Notes: generated by a model from the sequence alone, not told the origin. A stretch of 64,000 nucleotides of DNA from MGBC114844 sp910585855 (GCA_965646165.1 CBFFYP010000015.1:1-64000), one strand, 5' to 3'. Positions 9,457-18,237 are shown, counted from the first letter of the stretch. Numbers and translations are program-made.

Positions 9457-10781
9457 TATGGCAGGATCGGTTTAATATTGGCGTAGACGCTATTGATAAG
9501 GAGCATAAAAAACTTTTTAGTATTATGAATAAGCTTCTTGCATTTACGGAAGAAGAAGCAAAAAGTCAGTGGGTCTGCGAAGAGGGAATTAAGTATTTTA
9601 AAGGGCATGCATTGAAACATTTTACAGAAGAAGAAGTCTATATGGCTTCTATTAATTACAAAGGATTTGATATACATAGACGGATTCATGATAGTTTTCG
9701 GAAAAAAACACTTCCGGCACTTGAAAAAGAACTGAGATTAACTCGTTATGACCCGGAATCGGTAAAACATTTTTTAGCAGTCTGCGCTGGATGGCTGATA
9801 GGACATACCTTAACAGAGGATCATGCAATTACGGGAAAGACCATAAGCAAGTGGGAAAATCTTTTGCCGGATGAAGAGCAGATAGCTGTAAAATTGACAA
9901 TTACACAGCTTATTTATGATTTATTTCGTTTAAAAGCACAAGTGATCAGTGAGCATTATGGCGGAGAGAAGTTTGGAAAAGGGATTTATTATCGCTTACT
10001 TTATGGCAATAAGCAAGGAGAACATTGGGAAATTTTATTGGTTTTTGAAGAAAAATTACTGCTTGGTACAGTCGGTAAAATGATGAATAGTAAATCTGAT
10101 AAAGTGAATGTAATGTTAATGAATGCAACCCGTTATACGGCACAGCAGTTTGTTTTTAATATTAAAGAACATTTTCCTTCTTTAGAGTCATATGAATTAG
10201 AAGAAGAAAATTTATTGAGATATGATCAGTTTCAAAAGATATTTAGTGAAGCAAGTCCGCAGTGCAGTTTGTTATTTAATACAGGTGGTTCTGGATATTT
10301 TGCATATTGTATGTTTGTACCAAATGCCATTCAAAATGAAGTTGTTCCTTCTATTAAAACAGAAAATGCAATATCAGAGATTAAAAATTATCTTAAGAAT
10401 AAAAAGGAAAATAAAGGAAAAAAGATATTATTGGTGGATGATTCGGCTGTTGTATTATATAGTATGAAAGAATTATTAAAGGAAGATTATGAAATTACTC
10501 TTGCAAAATCGGGGGGATCTGCGATTCGCTCTATTACACTGGACAGACCGGATTTGATTTTGTTAGACTATGAAATGCCGGTTTGTGATGGCAAACAAGT
10601 ATTGGAAATGATTCGAGCCGAGAAGGAGTTTGCTGATATTCCGGTTATCTTTTTAACTGGAAATGTGGATAAAGAGAGAATTGAAAAAGTATTGGCATTA
10701 AGACCCGCCGGTTATTTATCTAAAAGTTTAAAACCGTTTGAAGTTAAGAAAAATATTGATCAATTTTTTGAAAAACGATAA
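9441..10781 (+). CDS. Hemerythrin domain protein with C-terminal receiver domain
   Basis: This 446-residue soluble protein joins three parts. Residues 1-135 form a bacteriohemerythrin domain with a full set of di-iron ligands in the usual spacing: H22, H60 and E64 (HxxxE), H79 and H83 (HxxxH), H122 and D127 (HxxxxD). Residues 145-300 form a middle domain that I could not name; it might be CheX- or phosphatase-like. Residues 326-446 form a response-regulator receiver with D332/D333, phosphoacceptor D375 and K427. It has no DNA-binding output. A plausible role is to couple oxygen or redox sensing to a phosphorelay in an anaerobe. No partner kinase is adjacent, the nearest being the LytTR/GHKL pair downstream. 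AAAAGGAGGAAG gives a very strong ribosome site. Confidence 0.88.
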   Translation: MGRELIWQDRFNIGVDAIDKEHKKLFSIMNKLLAFTEEEAKSQWVCEEGIKYFKGHALKHFTEEEVYMASINYKGFDIHRRIHDSFRKKTLPALEKELRLTRYDPESVKHFLAVCAGWLIGHTLTEDHAITGKTISKWENLLPDEEQIAVKLTITQLIYDLFRLKAQVISEHYGGEKFGKGIYYRLLYGNKQGEHWEILLVFEEKLLLGTVGKMMNSKSDKVNVMLMNATRYTAQQFVFNIKEHFPSLESYELEEENLLRYDQFQKIFSEASPQCSLLFNTGGSGYFAYCMFVPNAIQNEVVPSIKTENAISEIKNYLKNKKENKGKKILLVDDSAVVLYSMKELLKEDYEITLAKSGGSAIRSITLDRPDLILLDYEMPVCDGKQVLEMIRAEKEFADIPVIFLTGNVDKERIEKVLALRPAGYLSKSLKPFEVKKNIDQFFEKR

Positions 10782-10790
10782 CAGAAAAAT

Positions 10791-10838
10791 AAAAAAGGTC
10801 TATGGAAAATAAGAAATTATAATCCATAGACCTTTTTT
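10791..10838 (+). terminator. Terminator after the hemerythrin-receiver gene
   Basis: A 16-bp stem, AAAAAAGGTCTATGGA with its exact complement at 10823-10838, ends in six Ts. The A-tract on the other side means it could act in both directions. Confidence 0.9.
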
Positions 10839-10933
10839 ATGATCGATTTCTGATAATTTTGTCAGGAATAAATTTATTGGGAATACACAAAATAAAATAG
10901 AAATTAAATAAAGAAGAGAGGAGTTGTTATATT

Positions 10934-11170
10934 ATGGAAGAAAATAAAAGTTTTAATAAAACAGAGAATAAATTAAAAGAGAATTGGAAGCATTGGGAGG
11001 AGGAAATGGGGGAGGTTTATTTAGAGAATGGATGTTCCCATATTTGCTCTGCTACGGATTGTACAGGATTGATTCCGGCTGGACATAAGGAAGGCGAAGT
11101 TTATGAGAGATATGAAGAACTTTACCCTTATTATCCGAATGAGGAAATGGTGGATGATTCGGAAATTTAG
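10934..11170 (+). CDS. Small conserved-looking hypothetical protein
   Basis: This is a 78-residue acidic soluble protein with an AGAGAGGAG ribosome site. The distinctive core is TDCTGLIPAGH followed by YERYEELYPYYP, and there are three cysteines (GCSHICSATDC). It has no signal peptide or membrane segment. The DCTGLIP...YEELYP pattern looks conserved, but I cannot name a family or function. It stands alone between a terminator and a family A repeat that begins 6 bp after its stop codon. Confidence 0.65.
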   Translation: MEENKSFNKTENKLKENWKHWEEEMGEVYLENGCSHICSATDCTGLIPAGHKEGEVYERYEELYPYYPNEEMVDDSEI

Positions 11171-11175
11171 GAAAA

Positions 11176-11505
11176 GGACGCCAGATGCGAAAATCCTAGG
11201 CAAACTGCTGTTCCGGTTTCCAAAAAGCAAGAAGTTCTAAGACTTCTGCATCCTAGTGTGTCCAGCCGGACAGACCGGGGCGCAATTCGCCCATATGGTA
11301 GCTAAAACTTTACTGGCATACCCAAAGGGTGTGATTTACCACAACAAGAGGGCTTCTCTTTCATATGGGCTAAACACGCCCCTTTTTTTGCATACCCTGC
11401 ATGAAAGCAGGATATGCAAAAAATCTTAGATTTGGAAGCAGAAGTCAAGAACTTCTAACTTTTTTTCAAAGTCACTGCAGTCTGCCTAGGATTTTCGCAT
11501 CTAGC
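11176..11505 (+). repeat. Family A palindromic element, complete (A1)
   Basis: This is a long imperfect palindrome that starts with GGACGCC 6 bp after the previous stop codon. Its outer arms, 11180-11208 and 11477-11505, are complementary apart from a few positions (GATGCGAAAATCCTAGGC against GCCTAGGATTTTCGCATC). Inside are a second long stem (AGAAGTTCTAAGACTTCTGC with GCAGAAGTCAAGAACTTCT), a stem GGGGCG/CGCCCC joined to GCCCATATG/CATATGGGC, and a terminal hairpin GCATA.CCTGC/GCAGG.TATGC. It resembles a large structured RNA or cruciform. See findings. Confidence 0.9.
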
Positions 11506-11565
11506 TGTTTCTTGGCTGTTGAACGGAAAAAAGAGTTATATTGAATTTTTTAATAGGCAGAACTA

Positions 11566-11616
11566 TGTGTAGTTTATTATTGTTATTAATTTTTTTTGAT
11601 TTGTAGTAAACTACAT
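11566..11616. promoter_or_regulatory. Inverted repeat upstream of the LytTR gene promoter
   Basis: TGTAGTTTA and TAAACTACA face each other across about 30 AT-rich bases, 24 bp before the -35 box. The position fits an operator for autoregulation, but LytTR proteins usually bind direct repeats, so this is tentative. Confidence 0.4.
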
Positions 11617-11639
11617 CGGGCGTAAACATATGTTTTTTA

Positions 11640-11668
11640 TTGACTAAGGCAGGTTTTCTTTTTATAAT
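11640..11668 (+). promoter_or_regulatory. Sigma-A promoter of the LytTR/GHKL operon
   Basis: TTGACT and TATAAT are separated by exactly 17 bp, 50 bp before the response regulator start. Confidence 0.85.
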
Positions 11669-11717
11669 TGATTTAGATAAGTCGTTTTATTTGAGAATTT
11701 GAAAAGGGAGGGGGAAA

Positions 11718-12440
11718 ATGTATCAAATTGCAGTGTGTGATGATGATGTTATTTTTTGTGAGAAGATAGAGAATACAATTTTTTGTTTTGCTAGGAAGAA
11801 TGGATGGGAAATTGCAGTGGATGTGTTTTATAGTGGGAAAGGGATTTTAAAGGAGTTTGAAAAAAGGATGTCTTATGATTTGATTTTGCTGGATATTGAA
11901 TTTCCTGATATGGATGGAATTGCCGTTGCAAAAAGAGTGAGAGATGATTATCAGGATGAATCGGTGCAGATTGTTTTTTTATCTGGTAAAAGTCAATATG
12001 CAATGCAGCTTTTTGAGGTAAGACCGATGAATTTTTTGATCAAACCTGTGGATGGAAAGCGATTGGAAGGAGTTTTGCAGAAAGGGATTTCGCTTTCTCA
12101 AAAATTGCAGACGGAGTTTCATTATAAAAAGAAAAATGCTTATTATCGAATACCAATAAAGGATATCCTTTATTTTCAGAATTTAGAGAAAGAAGTTATT
12201 ATGGTGACAGTTCAAGGGGAAGATAGGTTTTATGACTCGCTTCCTAGGATTGAAAAGGAATTAGAACACTATGATTTTTTTATGCCTCATAAAACGTATT
12301 TGGTAAATTATAGACAGGTGATAGTTTTTTCTTACCAATATTTGATTATGTCCAATAAGGAAAAGATCCCAGTTGCACAATTACGTCGAAAAGCAGTACG
12401 ACAATTACAGATCGCAATAGAAAGCAGGGAAATGATATGA
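11718..12440 (+). CDS. LytTR-family response regulator, AgrA-like
   Basis: This 240-residue protein has an N-terminal receiver (about 1-125) with acidic pocket CDDD (7-10) and phosphoacceptor D59 (LILLDIEFPDMDG). A C-terminal LytTR DNA-binding domain (about 135-238) follows, with the typical IPIKDILYFQNLEKEV start and PHKTYLVNYRQV segment. Such regulators usually answer to a GHKL kinase encoded next door, and one follows with a 4-bp overlap. Pairs of this type often control peptide signalling, bacteriocins or surface traits. The secreted protein and short exported peptide at 13.9-14.8 kb are possible targets or signals. Confidence 0.92.
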   Translation: MYQIAVCDDDVIFCEKIENTIFCFARKNGWEIAVDVFYSGKGILKEFEKRMSYDLILLDIEFPDMDGIAVAKRVRDDYQDESVQIVFLSGKSQYAMQLFEVRPMNFLIKPVDGKRLEGVLQKGISLSQKLQTEFHYKKKNAYYRIPIKDILYFQNLEKEVIMVTVQGEDRFYDSLPRIEKELEHYDFFMPHKTYLVNYRQVIVFSYQYLIMSNKEKIPVAQLRRKAVRQLQIAIESREMI

Positions 12441-13479
12441 AGGCAGTGGACTTGAATCAATGTATGTATGCTTTCTATGTCTATATCCAAATGGTTCTTT
12501 TTTGTTTTTGGGTACATATGTTTGATGAAAAATCTGTTTGGAAGAAAGTAGATTCAAGTTATTTTGAATGGAGTATTTATTTTATTTATTTGTTGTTTTC
12601 TTATTATTTTGTTGATTCTGTTGAAAGGTATATAGGGGTTCAGATTGTCTTTTTATTTTTTGTGTTTTGTCAGAAAAGAAAAAATTTTTTACAGAAAAAA
12701 CAGTTTTTATTTTACTTTGCCTTTGTGTTCCAGAATTTATAATTAGTTGTTTTAAAATAGGAGTGGAAGATATTGTACAAAGATATGGGATTTATAAAAA
12801 TTTATATCAGATATTTTGGGCAAAAGTATTGCAAATTGTTTTATTTATTGTAGTTGCAGTAGGAAATAGAAATAGGTTAGTAGAACAAAAGATTTCATTT
12901 TATCAGAATCAGTTTTATAAAGTACAATTTTTTTCAAAACAGATAGATATACTTTCCCATGATTTAAAGCACCATTTATTAACATTGGAAATATTGATAA
13001 AAAATAGAGCATGGGAAAAAGCAACACAATATATCGAAAAGCTGATGGGAGAAAGTGTAATTGCAAAAGAGTTGGAGAATACCGGAAACTTGGTGATTGA
13101 TAGTATTGTAAATTATAAAAGGAGAATTGCGTTAGAAAATAGGATTTTGTTTGAGGCAAGGATAGAGATTCCAGATGAATTTGAATTTGACGATTTTGAT
13201 ATGACAGTGTTATTGGGAAATTTATTGGATAATGCATTATACGCAGTAAAAGGAATAGAATCTGGTTTTTTAGCTGTTGCTATAAAATATAATAGGAAGA
13301 GATTAATTATAGTAATTAGAAACAGTGTTTGCGAAAAAGAGAAAAAAGTATTAGAAGAATCACAATATGGAATTGGACTGCAAAGTGTGATGCAAATAGT
13401 TTTGAAGTATCATGGTGATTTGGAAACGGGTTATGCTTATGGAGAATTTTATGCAAAGGTAATTCTTTTTTTAGAATAA
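12437..13479 (+). pseudogene. GHKL sensor histidine kinase, AgrC-like, frameshifted
   Basis: Two overlapping reading frames (12437-12742 and 12667-13479) together make one AgrC-like kinase. The first supplies hydrophobic membrane segments. The second continues a membrane segment, then gives the H-box SHDLKHHLLTLE, the N-box LLGNLLDNALYAV and the G-box QYGIGLQSV. The break falls in homopolymer runs at about 12675-12706 (AAAAAATTTTTT then AAAAAA), a classic slippage place. Either the kinase is inactive, or it is phase-variable, or the sequence has an error. The GHKL half alone could start at TTG 12667 but would lack most of the sensor. The start overlaps the response regulator stop, so the two are co-translated. 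Confidence 0.75.
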
Positions 13480-13481
13480 TA

Positions 13482-13623
13482 GGACGCCAAAATCCCAAGA
13501 AAGGTCTGCTTTGGGTTCGTTCTCGCTTAGCATTTCCTCGTAGCGGACACTAAGGTGCTAAAACAGCACCCAAGTGCTGATGGGAAATGATGAGCCTGTG
13601 CAGACCTTCCTTGGGATTTTGGC
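13482..13623 (+). repeat. Family B palindromic element (B1)
   Basis: The element begins with GGACGCC two bases after the kinase stop codon. Outer arms 13486-13509 and 13600-13623 pair over 23 of 24 positions (arm begins GCCAAAATCCCAAG). The conserved core has GCTTAGCATTTCCTCGTAGC, then hairpin AGGTGCT/AGCACC, then AAGTGCTGATGGGAAATG, which pairs back with CATTTCC. Confidence 0.9.
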
Positions 13624-13873
13624 TACGCATTTCCATCAGAAAATAAGGAATATGAAGAAATTAGATTTATGATTAGATTAAGTTAAAATCAGTGTGATTG
13701 TGATGGCTTTATTTTAAATGAAAAAAGATAAAAGGAAAATTTTATAGCGAGATCAGTAGAGCGATATAAGTTGTAGTAGAAAAAGGAAAAATTTTGCTAG
13801 AAAAGAGAAAAATAGAAATGAAAAATAAATATTGTGATAAACTAAAGAAAAATAAAATTTAGGAGGTCATAAT

Positions 13874-14455
13874 ATGCGAAGGAAAATGGTATTAGGTGTG
13901 GTAGCTGCTTTATTGTACACAATGTGTTCATGGAATTTAATTATTGCAAGTGAGGAAGTGAATCCAAATGAATTATATGGTGACTATAATTTAGAAGAAT
14001 TTGAGTTTGAAACATATTTAAAGGAGTTAAACAAAGAAGATTCAGAGATAGATGCATATTCTAGTATTTCATATGAAGAAGGAACAGCCGTTTTCTATAC
14101 AAAATATGAAGGTAATATTGTAGCAGAGATTAATGTTGATTTTAAATTTAGTTATAATGGTACTATAGCTCAGGTAGAGTATGTGAAAACACCAGTAGTT
14201 GATATTTATGATGAAGAAGTAAAAGTAACATGTTCAAAACTCAAAAATTATGTTTCGGGTGGGGATGCTTATATAGAGTTTACGATAAGTTGTAAGAATG
14301 ATTGGATATTTTATAGTAAAACTTCAACAGCTATTATTAAATGTACAAAGGATGGAACGTTATCATCTAGTGTTGATTCTGAGAGCCTGTTTAGTATTTT
14401 CTTACATGTATCTTTTTCGTTGTATTTAAGAAACTTTTATTTTGTATTACAGTGA
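13874..14455 (+). CDS. Secreted protein of unknown function, 3' end altered by a MITE
   Basis: This 193-residue protein has a clear signal peptide (about residues 1-25, ending near IIASEE) and no recognised domain. An AGGAGG ribosome site lies 5 bp before the ATG. Its last 20-odd codons are supplied by an inserted 140-bp inverted-repeat element at 14383-14522, giving the odd hydrophobic tail FSIFLHVSFSLYL. If the insert and one copy of its TGA duplication are removed, the frame continues SESNY and stops at once, so the original protein was probably about 173 residues. The hydrophobic tail could now anchor or destabilise it. It lies downstream of the LytTR/GHKL genes and may be a target. Confidence 0.65.
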   Translation: MRRKMVLGVVAALLYTMCSWNLIIASEEVNPNELYGDYNLEEFEFETYLKELNKEDSEIDAYSSISYEEGTAVFYTKYEGNIVAEINVDFKFSYNGTIAQVEYVKTPVVDIYDEEVKVTCSKLKNYVSGGDAYIEFTISCKNDWIFYSKTSTAIIKCTKDGTLSSSVDSESLFSIFLHVSFSLYLRNFYFVLQ

Positions 14456-14522
14456 AAAAATATTATTATTTGATAAAAAATTTGCTGTAAAATTAGCATA
14501 TATTGAAATACCAAACAGGCTC
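14383..14522. mobile_element. MITE-like insertion, 140 bp
   Basis: Terminal inverted repeats of about 17 bp begin GAGCCTGTTT(A/G)GTATTT at both ends. Candidate target duplications TGA flank it (14380-14382 and 14523-14525). The interior is A+T-rich and has no reading frame. It interrupts the end of the secreted-protein gene. Confidence 0.7.
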
Positions 14523-14597
14523 TGAAAGTAACTATTGAAATCAGTATAGGAATAATTTGAATTATATAGTTTTTGATAACTAAAATAGGAGAACTAG

Positions 14598-14771
14598 ATG
14601 TTTGCAAAAAGAAAAATAACTTTGAAAATGTTAGTAATTATTTTTTTCTTTTACGTAATAGCTTTAATTGGAATTAGTGTGGTAGAAGAAAGAAAATTTG
14701 AAATGGTTGCGGCAAGTTTTACGAATTATACTGAAAATATCCCTGATAGGGAATTTGAGAGTAATAAATAA
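14598..14771 (+). CDS. 57-residue exported or membrane peptide
   Basis: A short gene begins at ATG 14598 with AGGAG about 8 bp upstream. The peptide has a basic start (MFAKRKITLK), one hydrophobic segment of about 18 residues (MLVIIFFFYVIALIGISVV) and a hydrophilic tail of about 28 residues ending REFESNK. This is the shape of a signal-peptide-bearing or single-pass small peptide. Its place just after an AgrA/AgrC-type pair and a secreted protein makes a signalling or secreted role possible, but nothing here proves it. Too short for most gene callers. Confidence 0.5.
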   Translation: MFAKRKITLKMLVIIFFFYVIALIGISVVEERKFEMVAASFTNYTENIPDREFESNK

Positions 14772-14812
14772 GTTTTATACTTTTTAAAAATTTAAATCTG
14801 TATATAGTGGTA

Positions 14813-14856
14813 AAAAATGCTTATTCTGTATTTTATGGAATAAGTATTTTTATTTT
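14813..14856 (+). terminator. Terminator after the small exported peptide
   Basis: AATGCTTATTC pairs with GAATAAGTATT and a T-rich run follows. The rest of the gap 14857-15074 holds no feature I can support. Confidence 0.65.
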
Positions 14857-15074
14857 GATATACACCAATAACTAAATAGTTTAGTTGTATATAAATAAGT
14901 AAATTCAAAAAACATTATAAAAATGTGCCAAAAAGCAGCCAAAATAGACCTTTGTTTCCATTCCGGCGTCTGGTATCCAATATAAAACCATCTTCAGAAA
15001 CAACCTCTTATACAGATTTTCTAGTTTGCCTATTTATTGTTTATAAGTTTATCTAGTTTGTAGAGGATCGGATC

Positions 15075-15103
15075 TTGCATACAGACAGATAGTAGAGTAT
15101 AAT
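15075..15103 (+). promoter_or_regulatory. Sigma-A promoter of the 15.2-kb lipoprotein
   Basis: TTGCAT and TATAAT are separated by exactly 17 bp, 48 bp before the start codon. Confidence 0.8.
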
Positions 15104-15151
15104 AAATGTAAAAGATAAGGGAATTTATATTTTTTATACAGGGAGAGGGAA

Positions 15152-15829
15152 ATGAAGAATTGGAAGAAAAAAGCAGCAGGGTTGCTGCTGACATTGACAG
15201 GCAGTCTTTTCTTATTTGGTTGTAGTGCAAAAGAAAAACAGAATACAGCTACACTTTATCAAAAGGGTTTGGAAATAGTGGAAAAGATGGATTTAACAGC
15301 AGAGTGCGGGGATTATATTAGTTTAGTATCTTCAAGCTTGGAATTAAATGATTTGATTGATGATATTGCTGAAAAAGATTATACAAAACCGGATACAGTC
15401 TATCAAGTTACAATTAAGGAGGAGGCAGTAAAGGAGATATTGTCTTTGGCTGCAGAAGAAAATTTACAGATTCCAGAAGAGATTTTGCCTGCTGTCTATC
15501 GGCGTTTGGTTTCATCAGTTCCAAATATTTTAAATGCTGCAGAGGGTTCTGCTGCACTGGCAGTTACTTCTATTTTAACTGCAGATACCGATTTTCTTTA
15601 TAAGGATTTAACAGATTATACCATTTATCTTTATTTATATCAGGATGCTTATTCCGCTGTTGTTGTATTTTCTCCAATGGAGGATGGAATTGTACGTGCA
15701 ACAGGAAGTTTTCTTGTAGGCGATCAGCTTTTATGGAATTTTACACCGGAAGAAATTATGGAAGTATTAGAAGAAAACGGATATTTTACAGGCTGTGAAG
15801 TTCAGAAAATAGAGATAGAGCAGAAATAA
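15152..15829 (+). CDS. Lipoprotein of unknown function
   Basis: This 225-residue protein begins with a basic stretch, a hydrophobic core and lipobox LFGC (C24), so it should be lipid-anchored outside the membrane. The mature part is mostly acidic and shows no family that I recognise. GGGAGAGG precedes the ATG and the gene has its own promoter. The ends of the adjacent TnpB element lie about 70 bp downstream. Confidence 0.7.
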   Translation: MKNWKKKAAGLLLTLTGSLFLFGCSAKEKQNTATLYQKGLEIVEKMDLTAECGDYISLVSSSLELNDLIDDIAEKDYTKPDTVYQVTIKEEAVKEILSLAAEENLQIPEEILPAVYRRLVSSVPNILNAAEGSAALAVTSILTADTDFLYKDLTDYTIYLYLYQDAYSAVVVFSPMEDGIVRATGSFLVGDQLLWNFTPEEIMEVLEENGYFTGCEVQKIEIEQK

Positions 15830-15894
15830 AAATAGGAAAGAAAAACTATTGCCTGATAATTGCAGAGGAACGATAAAATAATTGATTAAATAGC

Positions 15895-17400
15895 GAACGC
15901 ATACTCGTGACTTCAGTCATGAGTAAGTGAGTGGAGAATATAGAAGTATAACATATACCACTGGGAAGGAGGATGCCATGAATATATTTTCGTCATATAA
16001 AGTCAAAATAAAGAACTACAACAAGATATTTGAAGAGGCAGTAAGAATATATCGTGAAGCAGTATCCTTCTTCATAGATATATGTGATAAAGAATGGGAT
16101 ATGTTGGAACCGTTGAAGAATCTTGAGCGATGCAGAAAGATGGAAGAATTATCTTTGCATACAAAGAAGAATCGAAATCCTAAGTATGATTTCAATAGTA
16201 AGTTTTATAAAATGCCAAGCTACCTGCGCAGGTCTGCAATCAATACTGCTACTGGATGCTATTCATCCTATCGGTCAAATCTGAAAAATTGGGAAGAAAA
16301 CCTATTGGGAAGAAAGCCTAGATTGCAGCTTGACAGGAATGTAATGCCGACCTTATATAAGGACAATATGTATATACGCACAGGAGATGATACGGCAAGG
16401 ATAAAGATATTCCATAGGAACGATTGGATTTGGCTGGACATAAGACTGAACAATCAGGATGTAAGATACATAAAAAGCCATTGTGCGTTCAAGAAGGAAT
16501 ATGCCCCAACATTAAAGAAACAAGGTAAATGCTGGTATCTGGTATTTCCCTTTGAAGACAAGGTGAAATTTGAGGATGTGGATATACAAGACCAGACGAT
16601 CTGTTCTGTAGATTTAGGGCTTAATAATCATGCTACATGCTCAATCATGCAGTCCGATGGAACTGTCGTTGCAAGAAAATTCATCCATCTTGCGATAGAA
16701 AAAGACCATTTGTATAAAGCATTAAACAGGGTAAAGAAAGTACAGCAAAATGGGGCGAGGAAAACTCCTATATTATGGAAACATGTCAATGACATCAACA
16801 CGGATATCAGCAGAAAGACGGCAAAACAGATGATAGATTTTGTAGTGTTGTATAATGCGGATGTTATTGTATTTGAACATCTTGACACAAGTGGCAAAAA
16901 GAGAGGAAGTAAAAAACAAAGGCTTCATCTATGGAGGAAACAGGAAATACAGAAGATAGTTGAGCATAAGGCACATATTCTTGGAATTAGGATAAGCAGG
17001 ATATGTGCATGGAACACGAGTAGATTGGCATTTGACGGTTCTGGGAAAGTTGAGCGCGGAGAGTATTACCAGAACGGAGAGAGGAAATACAACTACTCCA
17101 TATGCCTGTTCAAGAATGGCAAGCAGTATAACTGTGACCTAAACGCAAGTTATAATATTGGAGCAAGATACTTTATAAGGGAATTACTAAAATCCGACTC
17201 AGTGATGAGAAGGTTGCCTGATCAGACAAAAGATTCTGATTATGGTACAGGAACAACACGCACCTTGTCTACATTAATTAGGCTCAATGCGGATTTGTGC
17301 AGAAAAACTGTATAATATCTGAGTTGAGATCTGTATTGTAGATAAGTATTCTGGTTTCTAAAGGACTGGAAGCACGCGACTTTAGTCGTGTGAGTGTTCA
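15895..17400 (+). mobile_element. IS1341-type (tnpB-only IS200/IS605) element
   Basis: A tnpB gene is bracketed by short subterminal hairpins of the IS605 kind: CTCGTGACTTCAGTCATGAG near 15904-15923 and CACGCGACTTTAGTCGTGTG near 17373-17392. There is no tnpA, so movement would need a transposase in trans. The region across the tnpB 3' end and right hairpin is where a guide (omega) RNA would be made in known TnpB systems. Exact ends are not resolved. Confidence 0.75.
15978..17315 (+). CDS. tnpB: TnpB family RNA-guided nuclease-like protein
   Basis: This 445-residue protein starts at ATG 15978, five bases after AAGGAGG. The three RuvC acidic residues are visible: D212 in CSVDLGLNNHA, E300 in VIVFEHLD and D387 in YNCDLNASYNIG. 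TnpB is the RNA-guided DNA nuclease of IS200/IS605 elements and the likely ancestor of Cas12. The zinc-ribbon between the second and third RuvC motifs, normally two CxxC pairs, is missing here: that stretch reads RICAWNTSRLAFDGSG with no CxxC. This marks a divergent TnpB subgroup, so activity is not certain. The reading frame is intact. Confidence 0.88.
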   Translation: MNIFSSYKVKIKNYNKIFEEAVRIYREAVSFFIDICDKEWDMLEPLKNLERCRKMEELSLHTKKNRNPKYDFNSKFYKMPSYLRRSAINTATGCYSSYRSNLKNWEENLLGRKPRLQLDRNVMPTLYKDNMYIRTGDDTARIKIFHRNDWIWLDIRLNNQDVRYIKSHCAFKKEYAPTLKKQGKCWYLVFPFEDKVKFEDVDIQDQTICSVDLGLNNHATCSIMQSDGTVVARKFIHLAIEKDHLYKALNRVKKVQQNGARKTPILWKHVNDINTDISRKTAKQMIDFVVLYNADVIVFEHLDTSGKKRGSKKQRLHLWRKQEIQKIVEHKAHILGIRISRICAWNTSRLAFDGSGKVERGEYYQNGERKYNYSICLFKNGKQYNCDLNASYNIGARYFIRELLKSDSVMRRLPDQTKDSDYGTGTTRTLSTLIRLNADLCRKTV

Positions 17401-17520
17401 CTGGGTAAAATAATAGAACAATAGAAGAATGAAGTGAAAAGCAAAAGCAGCGTTAAAGTCCAAATAGGCGTTTTGCTGATAAAATAATAAAATTTATAGA
17501 AGGAAAGGGAGTAAAAAGTC

Positions 17521-18216
17521 ATGTTAGAAGAATTAAAAAAACGTGTATATGAGGCGAATATTTCGCTTCCAAAGTATGATTTAGTTCAGTTTACATGGGG
17601 AAATGTCAGTGAAATTGACAGAGAAAGCGGATATTTTGCAATTAAGCCAAGCGGAGTGGAATATAGTGAGATGACGCCGGATGATATGGTAATTGTAGAT
17701 TTAAACGGAAAGAAGATAGAAGGAAAGTATACCCCTTCTTCTGATACACCAACTCATATTGAATTGTATAAAGCATTTGCGGATGTGGGAGGTATTGTAC
17801 ATACTCATTCGATTTATGCGACAAGCTGGGCACAGTCAGGCAGAAGTATTCCTTGTTATGGAACGACGCATGCGGATTATTTCTATGGGGAAGTGCCTTG
17901 TATCCGATGTCTGACAAAGGATGAGATTGATGCAGATTATGAGGGGAATACTGGTTCTTTGATTGTAAAGGAATTTATTCATCTTTGTAAAGATCCGGCG
18001 GCTGTGCCTGCTGTACTTTGCAAAAATCATGGACCGTTTACTTGGGGGAAGGATGCAAAGGACGCTGTGCATAATGCTGTAATATTGGAAGAAGTAGCAA
18101 AGATGGCATATTTGACAGAATGTATCAATCATCATGTACAGACTGCACCGCAGGAAGTACAGGATAAGCATTATTATCGGAAACATGGAGCAAGTGCATA
18201 TTACGGACAGAAATAA
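17521..18216 (+). CDS. araD: L-ribulose-5-phosphate 4-epimerase
   Basis: This 231-residue class II aldolase-family protein is the usual AraD length. It interconverts L-ribulose 5-phosphate and D-xylulose 5-phosphate, linking arabinose or ascorbate breakdown to the pentose phosphate pathway. Zinc ligands are H94 and H96 (VHTHS) and H170 (KNHGPFTWG). The phosphate-binding stretch GNVSEI (27-32), KPSGV (42-46) and SSDTPTH (73-79) are in place. GAAAGGGAG precedes the ATG. Transaldolase and transketolase follow on the same strand, so the three form a pentose phosphate cluster, though a terminator separates this gene from the next. Confidence 0.92.
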   Translation: MLEELKKRVYEANISLPKYDLVQFTWGNVSEIDRESGYFAIKPSGVEYSEMTPDDMVIVDLNGKKIEGKYTPSSDTPTHIELYKAFADVGGIVHTHSIYATSWAQSGRSIPCYGTTHADYFYGEVPCIRCLTKDEIDADYEGNTGSLIVKEFIHLCKDPAAVPAVLCKNHGPFTWGKDAKDAVHNAVILEEVAKMAYLTECINHHVQTAPQEVQDKHYYRKHGASAYYGQK

Positions 18217-18237
18217 GATAAAATTAGATTTAAAATA

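Noticed and set aside
11176..11505. Family A repeats as retron msr-msd or group II intron RNA
   Set aside because: They form long hairpins, but no reverse transcriptase gene is anywhere in the window and no intron-type domain V/VI was seen. The palindromes are spread after ordinary genes.
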